A stretch of DNA of 64,000 bases from Brachypodium distachyon (taxonomy: Eukaryota > Streptophyta > Magnoliopsida > Poales > Poaceae): positions 6,882,001-6,946,000 of the forward strand of contig NC_016134.3 in NCBI RefSeq assembly GCF_000005505.3, read 5' to 3'. The translations under genes and the position numbers were made by a program. Below are positions 8,900-18,918 of the stretch, in pieces. The notes under the pieces were generated by a model. The model saw only the letters and a list, made by a program, of their open reading frames with translations, searched no databases and was not told the origin of the DNA. Within the stretch, counting starts at the first letter, position 1. Every line of letters begins with the position of its first letter.

Positions 8900-11164
8900 C
8901 TACAAACAACAAACACATGCCGAGATCTCCGTACTGGGGTTAGATAAAAAGCTTTTAGGTATCCAGTACTGAGATACACGACGAGTAGGCAGAGCACGAG
9001 TTTCTTTATACATTGGGACAGATTGTATGTATCTCGTGCAAGTTGAAACGGAAGGTGAAACATTCACCCTAGGCACATAACGGGGAGTAGTAGTTTTATC
9101 ATGAGCATAACGTGCCTTGAAGGAATTAGATCTAGCTTGTTTTCTTTCCTTTTTAATTACTCTAGCTAGTCTAAAACAAGAACCTACACCATGTCCAGGT
9201 TTATTACAATAACTGCAAGTGTACCTACTTCCAGGTTTAGCATGTGATATATGACCTACATTTGCAATTGTTGAAGTATCATTAGACATGATGCCGGCAG
9301 ATTTAAAAATCACATTGGTTGGCTTGTTAGATGTTTCAAAAATTCCATTACCAAGTGACTTAACAATAGTGGGTGGATTAGCCTTAAAATGAGCATGTGT
9401 ATTAAAACCGAGGCCGGTCTTGTTTTTACTCACTTTAGACTTATCTAAAATCATATTCAGATTTTTGTGCCCACTAGAAAATTTCTGCAAAGATGCGTGT
9501 AAATAATTAACTTGATGAGACAAGGCAATACAATTATCACAAACACCATCAATGATTTGTTTTCCACTTTTACAATTAGCGCACAAAGAAACCTCTTGGA
9601 TATGTAAAGCATTTTCAACATGAGAAACCCTAGCATTTGCATCTTTCAACTTCAATTCAAGAATATGACAATTATTACAAGAAGTTGAATCTGTCAAATC
9701 AGAAGTATCCATGCTAGCATGATTAATATGTTTACGTTTATGCACAATAGGTTTCTCATTGTTTTCTAATGCAACTCTAAGCTTATCAAGAGTATTATCA
9801 TGAATAGAACGCAAAGAGGTAAGCTCAGAATATATAGAATCACAAGACTTGCAAGAATCATCATCAGGAATCATAGACTTAAGTTTAGTAATTTCAGAAT
9901 TCAAGGATGCAATTTTCAAGTCATATTTCTTAATTCTTTTAGTAGCATGATCAAGCAAAGAACTCAATTTACTAGCACTTTTAAGTAATTCATCATAAGA
10001 GAGTTCTACCTCACTGTTGCTGTCACTGTCGTAGTCATCACGGGAGGTAGCACTCTTATTGCTAGCCATAAGACACATCCCATTAATGTCGCGCTTTCCT
10101 TTGGATGCATCATCTTCATCAGACTCGATATCCACATCACTCAAGCATGGTTCACCATATTCATTGATTACAGAGAAAATACTGTGAGCCACCGCTCGAG
10201 CAAAGTCGCCCCTCTTTTTATTCTTGATGTTGAAGGGGCGCTTCTTCTTCTTGTCCTCCCCATTTTCTTCTTTCGACATCTTGGATAAGAATTTAGGACA
10301 ATTTTGGCGAAAGTGATTTGGATCACCACATTCAAAGCACCTTGGAGCATTGTTCCCACCTCTCTTCCTTGAACGAACATTTTGCAGGGCACGTGTAAAA
10401 CAAGAGGTGAGGAGTGCCAATTCTTCCTCTGGGTATTGCTCTAGCTGTTCATCAGTTAGTTGAGACAATGAAGACAGAGCATAACAATATATAGAAGTAC
10501 CATCATTAGATCTGCCAGGGTTAGTAACAAGTGCAATTGATTTGGAACCGGTTCTCCTAGCAAGAATATCTAATTCATGAGTTTTCAATTTTGAGTACAG
10601 AATATCAAGTGTAAGTGTGCTCATGACAGTAGATTCTCTAATAGATGTAACTTTCATCTCCCATCTGGACATATCTAATGCACTCAAAAGTTGCCTAGAA
10701 GCCTCAGCATCAGTATAAGTAACACCTAATGCACGTAAGTTGCTGAGAATTTTATTAAAGCGTGCAAAGAATTCATCCAAAGATTCACTTGTATTCATCT
10801 CAAATCTCATGTACTCCTTTTTGTACATGTCTTGACGCACCTCCTTAACAGAGTTTGAACCTTCATGATAACTACAAAGTGCGTTCCATACCTCATGAGC
10901 GGATGCAAGGTGAGCGACACGGTCGAAGTCACTTCGTTGTAGACCTTGGATGATATAGTTCCTCGCCTTGTAGTTGTTCTCCACGTGGACCAAATTTATT
11001 GGTGTGATCGCATTGTCCGCGGGAAGCTCATAGGGCTTGGCGATCTTCTCCCATATGGCGTAACTTTGTGCCATGATGTATGCCTTCATCTTCGCCTTCC
11101 AAAACTGAAAATCAACACCATCGAACACACAGGGTTTGGTAGAATACCTATCCATATCTAGCAA
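8900..11164 (-). CDS. Copia gag polyprotein, 754 aa
   Basis: Structural protein that packages the element's RNA in cytoplasmic virus-like particles. The start at 11164 lies just downstream of the primer-binding site. Order of parts: UBN2/DUF4219-type capsid region (about residues 1-250; early motif FDGVDFQFWKAKMKAY), CCHC zinc knuckle CFECGDPNHFRQNC near residue 278, an acidic Asp/Ser stretch near 350-385, a coiled-coil-like Lys/Leu/Ser region near 390-440, several Cys pairs (CKSC, CNNC, CANC), then a second CCHC-like motif CSYCNKPGHGVGSC near 650. The frame ends in a single TAG (8900-8902), directly followed in frame by the protease motif, where Copia elements usually read on. It is otherwise intact, consistent with a recent insertion. 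Confidence 0.92.
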   Translation of the reverse strand: MLDMDRYSTKPCVFDGVDFQFWKAKMKAYIMAQSYAIWEKIAKPYELPADNAITPINLVHVENNYKARNYIIQGLQRSDFDRVAHLASAHEVWNALCSYHEGSNSVKEVRQDMYKKEYMRFEMNTSESLDEFFARFNKILSNLRALGVTYTDAEASRQLLSALDMSRWEMKVTSIRESTVMSTLTLDILYSKLKTHELDILARRTGSKSIALVTNPGRSNDGTSIYCYALSSLSQLTDEQLEQYPEEELALLTSCFTRALQNVRSRKRGGNNAPRCFECGDPNHFRQNCPKFLSKMSKEENGEDKKKKRPFNIKNKKRGDFARAVAHSIFSVINEYGEPCLSDVDIESDEDDASKGKRDINGMCLMASNKSATSRDDYDSDSNSEVELSYDELLKSASKLSSLLDHATKRIKKYDLKIASLNSEITKLKSMIPDDDSCKSCDSIYSELTSLRSIHDNTLDKLRVALENNEKPIVHKRKHINHASMDTSDLTDSTSCNNCHILELKLKDANARVSHVENALHIQEVSLCANCKSGKQIIDGVCDNCIALSHQVNYLHASLQKFSSGHKNLNMILDKSKVSKNKTGLGFNTHAHFKANPPTIVKSLGNGIFETSNKPTNVIFKSAGIMSNDTSTIANVGHISHAKPGSRYTCSYCNKPGHGVGSCFRLARVIKKERKQARSNSFKARYAHDKTTTPRYVPRVNVSPSVSTCTRYIQSVPMYKETRALPTRRVSQYWIPKSFLSNPSTEISACVCCL

Positions 11165-11201
11165 GTCTAATCAACCGGTTAAGATAGATTAGAGAAACCT
11201 T

Positions 11202-11213
11202 GCTCTGATACCA
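11202..11213 (-). other. Primer-binding site for initiator methionine tRNA
   Basis: The minus strand reads TGGTATCAGAGC, the common plant Copia site complementary to the 3' end of tRNA-iMet. It lies 2 bp inside the 5' LTR and fixes the element's orientation. Confidence 0.95.
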
Positions 11214-11215
11214 AT

Positions 11216-12558
11216 TGTGAGATCGAGATAGGCAATCAGAGGGGGGGTGAATGATTGCGCGGAAGCAAATTAAAACTTTTCCCGAAAGTTCAAACCCTAA
11301 ATCACCTTTCTGTCCGTGATAGTAAAACAGCCGTAACTTTTGATTGGATGAACCAAAAAATATGTATGAGTATGGAAAAGAAAGGTATTAAAATTATCTA
11401 ACCAACCCAACAAGAATCAGCTCAATCGGACTTACCAATCAAAAGATATGATCAAAATAGTAACAGCTGACAGAAAGTTACGAGGATTAACCTAAAACCA
11501 ATTTCGAGGAATAACAAGAAAGATAAATTAATCGCAATCTTCTCTTGATCTCGTGATAAAACTGCAGCAAAGTATTATGAACTTGTGATGAACCTGCACC
11601 AAAGTATTAGAAAGATCTAGCACGAAGATTTCACGAAGATCCGAGAAGAACAGAGATGACACCGCCAACGAATCTCTTTATTGCAACGATGTCGATCGAT
11701 TACAAAAGATGCAACCATGCATCCAAGAACTCTCCAAGAATTGATCTAGATCCAAAGCTTTGAGTTCCCTCACGTCCTTGCTAAAACCCTAGCTAGGATG
11801 CCCTCTATTTATAAGGGAAAATTCGCAAGCCTAAACCGAATCCGAATCCAACACGGACTCCTCTGTCCCGGTCAGTATTTTGCCCGTGGGGCCCGCATAC
11901 GACCTCGGATTGAGATGACTCCAAAATCAAAGTTGTTCGTCTCGACGACGCGCACAACTTTCATGTGGATCACTTTTCCATCCGACGCCATCTTAATGAC
12001 GCTACTGTTTAATCTTTAAACAGCTCTCATCCAGCCACGGCTGGACCTACATATCTTCACCTCGATGTCACTTCATGCCATCAACTCTTCTTGTGATGTC
12101 TTCAAAACTCGACCATCACGTATCGAATATCTCCAATACCGTACATCTCCGGTATAAACAACATACGACAAACCGGTGCCCTTCCGGATCATCGTAGCCT
12201 TCACTTCCATTGTTCCTTCGCACGAACGTCCCGCATGACCTTGATCCTCGACCTCAGCTTCCCAAGCTTCGTCTCTCGATCCCGTCATCGACCACGTTCT
12301 TCTAGCTCCGGCAACACCTGAAAGCGAACACACAAATAACCAGTACGAGCACAAGTCCACGACTTGACTCAGGGTAAGTTTCACACAACTCACGCCATGT
12401 TTTCACATAAGAAACTAATGGATCAGCACACCACTAGCAAAGCACTAAGTCCAAACAAGATACATGTCATCACTTAAATATCCATATTATCCAAAGTATC
12501 CACATCAATGTTTCATCTAAAACACTTGCCAATGTTACACATCACATATGATTTCACA
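11216..12558 (-). repeat. 5' LTR of the Copia element
   Basis: Same length and sequence as 5628-6970 apart from three substitutions. It would contain the element's promoter. It is followed by AACGG (12559-12563), the second arm of the target duplication. Confidence 0.97.
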
Positions 12559-13157
12559 AACGGAAGTACCTTTATCACAGGTAGCTGTAAGACCGTATGG
12601 CAGAACTAAATCTCCAAGAGATAGAATAAGCTTGTGATAGGAGAAGACAGAAGAAGTTCGAGGTCACAAAGTACATGGAAGTACATGTGACCTGGAATAT
12701 AGAACATGAAGTAGTGGATGTACATGTAAATTGTAGGAATTGAAGAATTGAGGCATTCATATAATTGGAAAGTTAATGAGCATAGAGATGTATCTTACTA
12801 AGTACATGGAAGTACAAACAATGGAATTAGTAAAAGCGGGTCAGAACAGTCGTGGAAAGTGTACCGGATAGAAATGTTGCAGCTAGTGTTGCGGTTGGTT
12901 TGTTTGTTATTAGAAAGCAGTTTACTTGGTTCCATCTAATGAGTTTTGCCGTAATTGCCCCCCACCCATTAGTTATTTGAAAGACATTTAGACAATGGAA
13001 GATGCACTTGGAAGGAAATGTGATTAGTAGGTACTGACAGTACGAACAACAGAGGACAATAGCAGGTCTTAGGCAGCACGTTCACAAAAGGCAGTGTCAC
13101 CATGGCACTTAGTTACACGCCATCTTAGGTACATTGATTACAACAAGCAGGATGTGA
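12559..13157 (-). other. 3' flank of gene C, GTAC-rich spacer
   Basis: No gene. Before the Copia insertion this joined directly to 5627, giving a spacer of about 0.8 kb between the 3' ends of genes B and C. GTAC words recur near 12566, 12671, 12682, 12718, 12801 and 12811. Confidence 0.6.
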
Positions 13158-16100
13158 TCAATCTTTCGGTTCACCAATGATCTTCAACACAGGTACTGGA
13201 AGTCTGGTCTTGTTCTTCTCGATAGTGAGGATTTCATAGAGGAATGTGTGTTGCAGCCTTGAGTACCCTTTCTGCAAAAGAAGGGAAACATTCAATGTTG
13301 TTGGGCATAAGATGTAAAGAATGAAATTCAATGGATTAGAAACGTACCAATGTGAGTGGTTGTTCTAGCTCATCCCCATTGTAATTACGAAGACAGTGCA
13401 ACATACAAAGTCCACTCTGTTCTCTACATTTCATGTCATTGTCAGTATACAATGTATTAATTGCAAGCAATGTCCATATTAGGTAGGACCCAATTGCTCG
13501 TACTTACTTCCTGAATTTGTCGTTTGTGAGGATAGGAAAAACAAGAGGCCAATCCTTTTTTGTAGGATTCCAGTTCTCAAAGAAGTTGTTGAGGCAGTCG
13601 AAGAGTTTGTAATGAAGTAGACCAGATGTGTGTATATGCAAGTCTTTCATTTTGCCAACAGGGTCTTGTTGGAGGAATGGATCGAGAACATGAATGATTT
13701 CTTCCTTCATGTCAAAGATATAGGCACACCAAATATCCTTCGAGGAACGAAGGTACGGCAAACTAGGGAAAAATTGTAAGGAGAACCCAGTCAAATGAGC
13801 TGTGCAGTAGATAACTGAAAGTACCATTTGACAAGTACATGTGAAGTAGCAATGAAAGTACCATGTGCGTACAAGATCTCAAGTAGTATATAAAGTATAC
13901 AAATTTTGTGGATTACGTACCATGCGGGTGCATGACATGTTGTACCTAACTTGTTCGCTGATGAATTGTTGGCGGACTGATACGAGTGCGGTGACATCAT
14001 TGCCTGAGAGAACAGCTACCTGACAATTGAAACTGTTAGCACTGTTGTGTAGGTACATTGGTTAATGTGGATTGTGCAGAAAGCAGAGGAAGTACCGAAA
14101 AATCACTTTCGAGGATATGACGCCAACGAAACTTGCTGCTGTTCGGTTCCATCATAGTATCTAGCTGAGTGAACCTTCTTAGCAGTAGGTCACAGAGTTC
14201 AAAGTCCAGATTGGTTGAACGTACAATTTGATCCCTGATTTCACTCCCAGGTACAAAGATGTACCGAGGGAATTCGCTTGTCATCCATTTGCTGCAGGCA
14301 ACATTTGCTTATGAACTGATTGCACATAAATAAATATGAATGAAGACAGAGTAGTGAAAGTAGTGTTTACATCTTCATGTACTGTAACCCCGCGTCACTG
14401 ATCCAATCCATAAGACTAACCATTAAGTCACCAGGTGGTTTCGGATGTATGTACCCTTCTGACCAAGGAGATGGGGCAAAAACGCCTTTTCTGGTCCGTC
14501 GTTTGTCCGGTGGGGATGCAGAGAAATGACCAAACAAGACCTTGCTCTCAGGACAGTCTACATTGTCAGTTCTGAGGATCAGGTCAGCCATAACGACTTC
14601 CATGCAAGCTCTAGTAGCAGCAGGAGAACATGGTGTACATGTCGGCGCTGGTGGGGGAGGTGTTTTCGTTGAATCGTCGTTGGAAGCTGCGAATGATGTA
14701 ATATTTTGTGGTGTGAGAGTTTTCATCGTGTCGACTCCGAGATCAAAGGAAGGTGGATCAAAATCCATGTCCTTGAAGCAACTTCTTGTGGAATCTATTG
14801 TACAAGGAGAATAAATGAATTGTGGAATCTAAACCGTATGAAGATTAATAGATTTAATGATGGTACCTGAGGCATCAGATTTACATTTCTTAATGGAACT
14901 TGCATTATTGACTGTAGGTGAGGACCTCTTGGGTGTTGATTCTATCGCACGGTCCTTGCTGTCAGCTAGAGAACAGAATCAATAAGTTACGCATGTTCTG
15001 TTGAGTATATTAGAGCTCATTGAGTGTGTTTTGTACCTTCAGTTTCATATGCATGAGTCTTTTGAGTCCCTTCTATCTGGGCAGAGCTATGACGATGCTA
15101 CATACACATTGGGAGACGAAGTATGAAGTTGGAGCGTTTAAATATTTAGTTGGATGAGATAACTGAAATGTACCTTCAGTCCTGACATTCGACAATACAG
15201 TTGATTGCCTGTACTATGAGAACTAATGAATCTTAAGACCTTATCAGCGAGCCATAAATTCTGTTGTAGTGTACTGTTTTTCTCAGCTGAATGCCTCTCA
15301 TTCATTGCTCTGGTCATGTTAGCATTGTACTGCTTGAATGCGTCTGCAAGGGCTGTGTTGTTCTGCAGTACAAGAGTTAGCACGTCATATTTTGAAAAGA
15401 ATGCACATGTTTTGAACTATATTGGAATAAGGTCCATCCTGTCTTACCAATTGCGGGTACTTTTCCCTGAGGAATCGTGGCAAGGTGGCAGCAGTCAGCG
15501 CAGCAGTTGCGGAATAGGTTGGCGGTACATTGGAAAAAAGCGGCGCTGACGTAGCCGGTGTTGCACCCATCTGGTTTTTCAGCGGATTAATAGTTGATGC
15601 TGCGGCGACAATATGACTGGTTGATGGCGTGGGAGCGATGGATATACCTCTCGCGTTGAACTATCAGAGAAAATGAGCAGAACGTAAGAACATGTTAGCA
15701 TGTTTTAGAAATGAATTTAGGACATGTACCCATGTTACCTTGCATGCACCATATCCACCTCCAGGTTTGGTATCCGCCAAGATTAGTTTGTTTATTACAT
15801 CTGTTGGAAACACCTTACATCGAGGGAAAATGTTCTTTTTGGGTTGAAGTGGTCCAAGCAAGAGGTTATCCAGATAGTGCACCTACATGTTGTATGAATA
15901 GAATTTAGTGTTGTTGAACGCAGAATGTATTAAATGTAGACCTGAAGGTACATATATGCACATTTATAAGTATTGTGTAGTGGATGTACCTGAAGGAATA
16001 TGTGAGCACCTGCAATGTTGGAAACAACTCTGTTCTTGGTGATGTCATCTTGTACTTTGTTAGCAGCATCAATGATACCTTTAATAATGTATGCACACCA

Positions 16101-16727
16101 ATTGTATTGTCCTATCTCCTCTGTACATCGTAATGCACCAAGGAAATCAGCGTTGACATGATCGTACTTTGTTGAAGGTGATAGCATGTGACCCATAACA
16201 ATGATGACGTATGCCATCTTGAAAGAATCCTTCTCCAGTCGAGTGCTGTCAGCCGTTAGTTCCATAAGAACAATTCTCTCCGCATCTTTCAGGCTCACTT
16301 TGTTGCCAGGAATGCCGGCTTGTTCCCTAATGTACGCCAACGCGGTGTTAGAGATTCTTGTTTCTGGTCCAAGCACATCACGGGTTCCACACGGAACACC
16401 AAAAGCCCTGTTGACATCTTCCGGTACAAATGGGAGCATACGCAATTTGTCAACAACGATTGCAAGGTTGGTGCAGTCAACATTAGCAAGCAGCCAGGTA
16501 CTAAAGATACGACTAATTGAATTCCATAGTGGAATTTCAAGTGTGCCACCAAATCCTATCTCCCTAACACACTGCCTCTTGACTTCATTAAAAATTTTGA
16601 TAATCCAGTACAATGTCTTCGCAGAAGTTCTGGATGTTGCGGACTTAGAACTTGAAGAAACTTGATTATCATCGTTGCTGTCATATTCAGAGGCAGAAGA
16701 AAGCTGAGTGTCTGCATGTCCCTGCAT
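13158..16727 (-). CDS. Gene C: 882-codon protein with C-terminal Ulp1-like (C48) protease domain
   Basis: Twelve exons on the minus strand: 16727-15990, 15882-15739, 15660-15448, 15362-15174, 15097-15037, 14965-14867, 14794-14371, 14291-14096, 14019-13917, 13799-13508, 13423-13348 and 13271-13158 (stop TGA 13160-13158). Their lengths sum to 2649 nt, exactly 883 codons, with every junction in phase, so the frame is intact. Residues about 1-35 are acidic/Ser-rich. About 35-290 form the domain shared with gene B (GFGGTLEIP, FGVPCG, EKDSFKMAYV, YLDNLL). About 300-600 are low-complexity, Pro/Ser/Thr-rich. About 690-860 resemble Ulp1/SENP proteases (IWCAYIFDMKEEIIHVLDPF, then EQSGLCMLHCLRNYNG). The usual Cys before Gly in that last motif is Ser. 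A further in-phase exon at 17680-17630 may extend the N-terminus, and the acceptor at 16731 is a tandem TAGCAG. Such Ulp1-like genes are common in plant DNA transposons. Confidence 0.72.
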
Positions 16728-17629
16728 CTGCTAAAGGGAGAACATGTTAGTTCATATGATTGAATTATTGAATAGGAGGAAGAGAAGGACATAGCAAATA
16801 CGATAACATTATGTGTATGTACTTGTAGCAGAGAAGGTGCAACTATTTGTAGAATTACATGGCAGAACAGAACAGCAAGTACATGCAGCCGGACAATAAG
16901 ATGGAAGTACATGTGCTGATTAGGTAAGCAGTAATAATCGTAGGGTTGAACTACTTGTACATGTAATTCCATTGGAACGGACGCTATTAGATGATAGCAT
17001 GGATTGAAGTACTTGCTGTTACAGGCTAACGTGAAGATGTAGTAACAATCGTAGGATTTAAGATGTGCTATTTGGAAAGCACCATGGTAGAACAGAAACA
17101 ACAAGTACATACATGCGAGAAGAAGACAGGAAGTACGCGGCGGTAATAATCGTATGTTTGGAAATATAAGTCTATTGCGAAGAAGGCTATTAGATGATAC
17201 CATGAATTGAAGTACTTGTAGGAGGACAACTAGATGAAATACTTGAAGAGGAAGTACATGTGCTTACTATGTAGTAACAATCGTAGGATTTAACCTGTTA
17301 TATTTGGAAAGCACAGGTAGAACAGAACAGCAAGTACATTGAACATTACATGTTTGAACATAACGGGAAAATAACAGGTAAATGCGAGAAGAAGACAGCA
17401 AGTACATGTAAGTACGGAAAGTACATGGAAAGAAAGAACAGAACATCAGTTACATGGAAGAACCAAGTACATGGAAGCAGAAAACAAGGAGTACATGTAG
17501 AACAAGAAAGTAGATGTACAAGAAGTAGTACATTTAAGTAGATGTAGAAGAAAGTAGATGACGAAGACAGGAAGGCAAGTTGGAACACACTTGTTAATAA
17601 GCACCGAACAACACTACTCTGGGACGTAC
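16728..17629 (-). repeat. GTAC-saturated repeat region upstream of gene C (probable intron)
   Basis: I count about 18 GTAC in 16741-17640, against about 3.5 expected at random. Most lie in AAGTACATG contexts. A loose module of about 120-180 bp recurs: TAA(C/T)AATCGTAGG near 16935, 17045, 17148 and 17276; TATTTGGAAAGCAC near 17068 and 17309; AGAACAGAACAGCAAGTACA near 16865 and 17322. It probably lies in the first intron of gene C. The repeats look like a protein-binding array, but that is inference. Confidence 0.6.
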
Positions 17630-17680
17630 CTTTAATTCACTTATATTGTCAGCCGCGCTTATGATTCTCGAAATCACATC
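17630..17680 (-). CDS. Possible additional 5' exon of gene C
   Basis: A 51-nt open segment (17 codons, containing DVISRIISAADNISELK) with an AG acceptor before it and a GTAC donor after it. It is in phase with the main gene C exon if the CAG of the tandem acceptor is kept. An upstream open stretch ending in KSKE at about 17769 could be a further exon or 5' UTR. Confidence 0.4.
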
Positions 17681-18690
17681 CTACAGAAAACGGAAAGATC
17701 GATTTCAAATCAGGAAAGGCAGTGAGCACAGATCGACGAGGAAAGAGGAGTACAACACGGATGGGTAGACAGGGAGGTACCTCTTTAGATTTCAGGAGTA
17801 CCACATGAAGCAATGAAGGGCGGCCGAAGAAACAGGGTGAGCAAATGGAAGAAGAAGAACCGGACGTTCGGTCAGAAGAGTGAATGAAGAACAACAATGG
17901 AGGAGAGAGAGCGGGCGGGGAGAAATATCGCACAACATGGAGAGAGAGCGGGAAGAACAGCAATCTGACATGATGGTGGGGCATATGACGAGACAGGACA
18001 TAAAGTGGGTCAGTAACAGGCCTACGAAAATGGTCACGTCAGTGAACAGGCCGGCTCAGAAACTCGGTTTTTCGGGACCGCAGGATCGGCCGAACTGTCC
18101 GGATGGACGGTACACACGGTGGGAGCAAATGCCACAAAGCGCACCGAGAGGTTTGGCGTGCAAATGCGCACACGAGTGATCACGCGCGCGGGATCGGACT
18201 GGAGCGCCGCACGGTAGATTAGGGTGGGCACGGTCGCTGCATAGTCTCGTCCATAGATAAAAGGGTTCAAACTAGTTATAAAGAGTGGACAAATAGCAAT
18301 TATAAAAGGATTACCTTCATTCCATTGGGTTCAGGATTACATGATGTCTACGTCCCTGCCTTTTGTATGACATGTTGTATCGTCTTCTCTCATAAATATA
18401 ACGTGTAAATCAGGTTTATCTACCGTTGTGCATGCCCTAAACGTTACCATGTAAAAAGAAATAATAACGCCATAAGAACATCTCCAACAAGGTGAATCAG
18501 CCGTTACTGAAACTTGACATGGCAATACATTGATGATGTGGATGCCAAAAGAAGAGAAAAGAGAAAGATATCGTTTCTTCTAGAAAAATGTTACCACACG
18601 AGTACCAAGTCTAGAAACAACTACATTCACAATTGGAGGATGAGTTGTTACTTAGTTGTTGTAGAGCATTACTTAGTATAGTAGGTAGTA
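17681..18690 (-). other. 5' flank of gene C; no other gene seen
   Basis: Purine-rich on the plus strand at 17870-17960 (CT-rich on the minus strand), as often seen in plant promoters and 5' UTRs. GC-rich near 18040-18240. GTAC density falls off right of about 17.8 kb, so the transposon-like block probably ends between about 18.1 and 18.6 kb. I could not find a terminal repeat or target duplication. Confidence 0.35.
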
Positions 18691-18697
18691 TATGCGT

Positions 18698-18891
18698 AAA
18701 GTATGTAGTATACAACGGCCATTGTCAAATATACACTGATCTTCTCTTATAAGGCCGTCGTATACTACATACTTTGTCAAATATACGACGGCCTTATAAG
18801 AGAAGATCGATGTTTTTTTTCAAATAGGTATGGTCGATCCTGCGGGTACGGCTTAGTTCTGTGTATACTACAAAGAGAAGATCAGTGTATA
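18698..18891 (+). repeat. Nested fold-back (inverted repeat) structure
   Basis: Three overlapping inverted pairs. 18698-18720 pairs with 18753-18775 (23 nt, one mismatch). 18738-18763 pairs perfectly with 18783-18808 (26 nt). 18730-18745 pairs with 18876-18891 (16 nt). TGTCAAATATAC is directly repeated near 18724 and 18776. It is a fold-back element or collapsed MITE, not matched to a family. Confidence 0.8.
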
Positions 18892-18918
18892 GTAGGTTGG
18901 TGCAGTGGCATCCAAGAG

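Larger units (their letters stand above)
5628..12558 (-). mobile_element. Young, internally deleted Ty1/Copia LTR retrotransposon (Sirevirus-like)
   Basis: The complete insertion is 6931 bp. Both LTRs are 1343 bp, begin TG and end CA. The 5-bp target duplication AACGG occurs at 5623-5627 and 12559-12563. On the minus strand the order is 5' LTR (11216-12558), primer-binding site, a large gag, a protease remnant, a short RNase H end, a noncoding stretch, polypurine tract and 3' LTR (5628-6970). Integrase and most of reverse transcriptase are absent, so movement must have depended on proteins supplied by another element. I saw three LTR differences (5903/11491, 6241/11829, 6609/12197), about 0.22%. 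At 1.3e-8 substitutions per site per year that implies roughly 0.1 million years. Sirevirus-like traits are the long gag with a coiled-coil region and repeated polypurine-like motifs. It lies between two convergent genes and breaks neither. Confidence 0.95.

Noticed and set aside
8900..8902. Programmed stop read-through between gag and pol in the Copia element
   Set aside because: A single TAG in a pol-deleted element is more simply a mutation. No read-through context or structure was evident, so it is listed only as an observation.
15226..16665. Plus-strand frames opposite gene C
   Set aside because: Antisense shadows of exons that are supported by 12 in-phase splice junctions on the minus strand.
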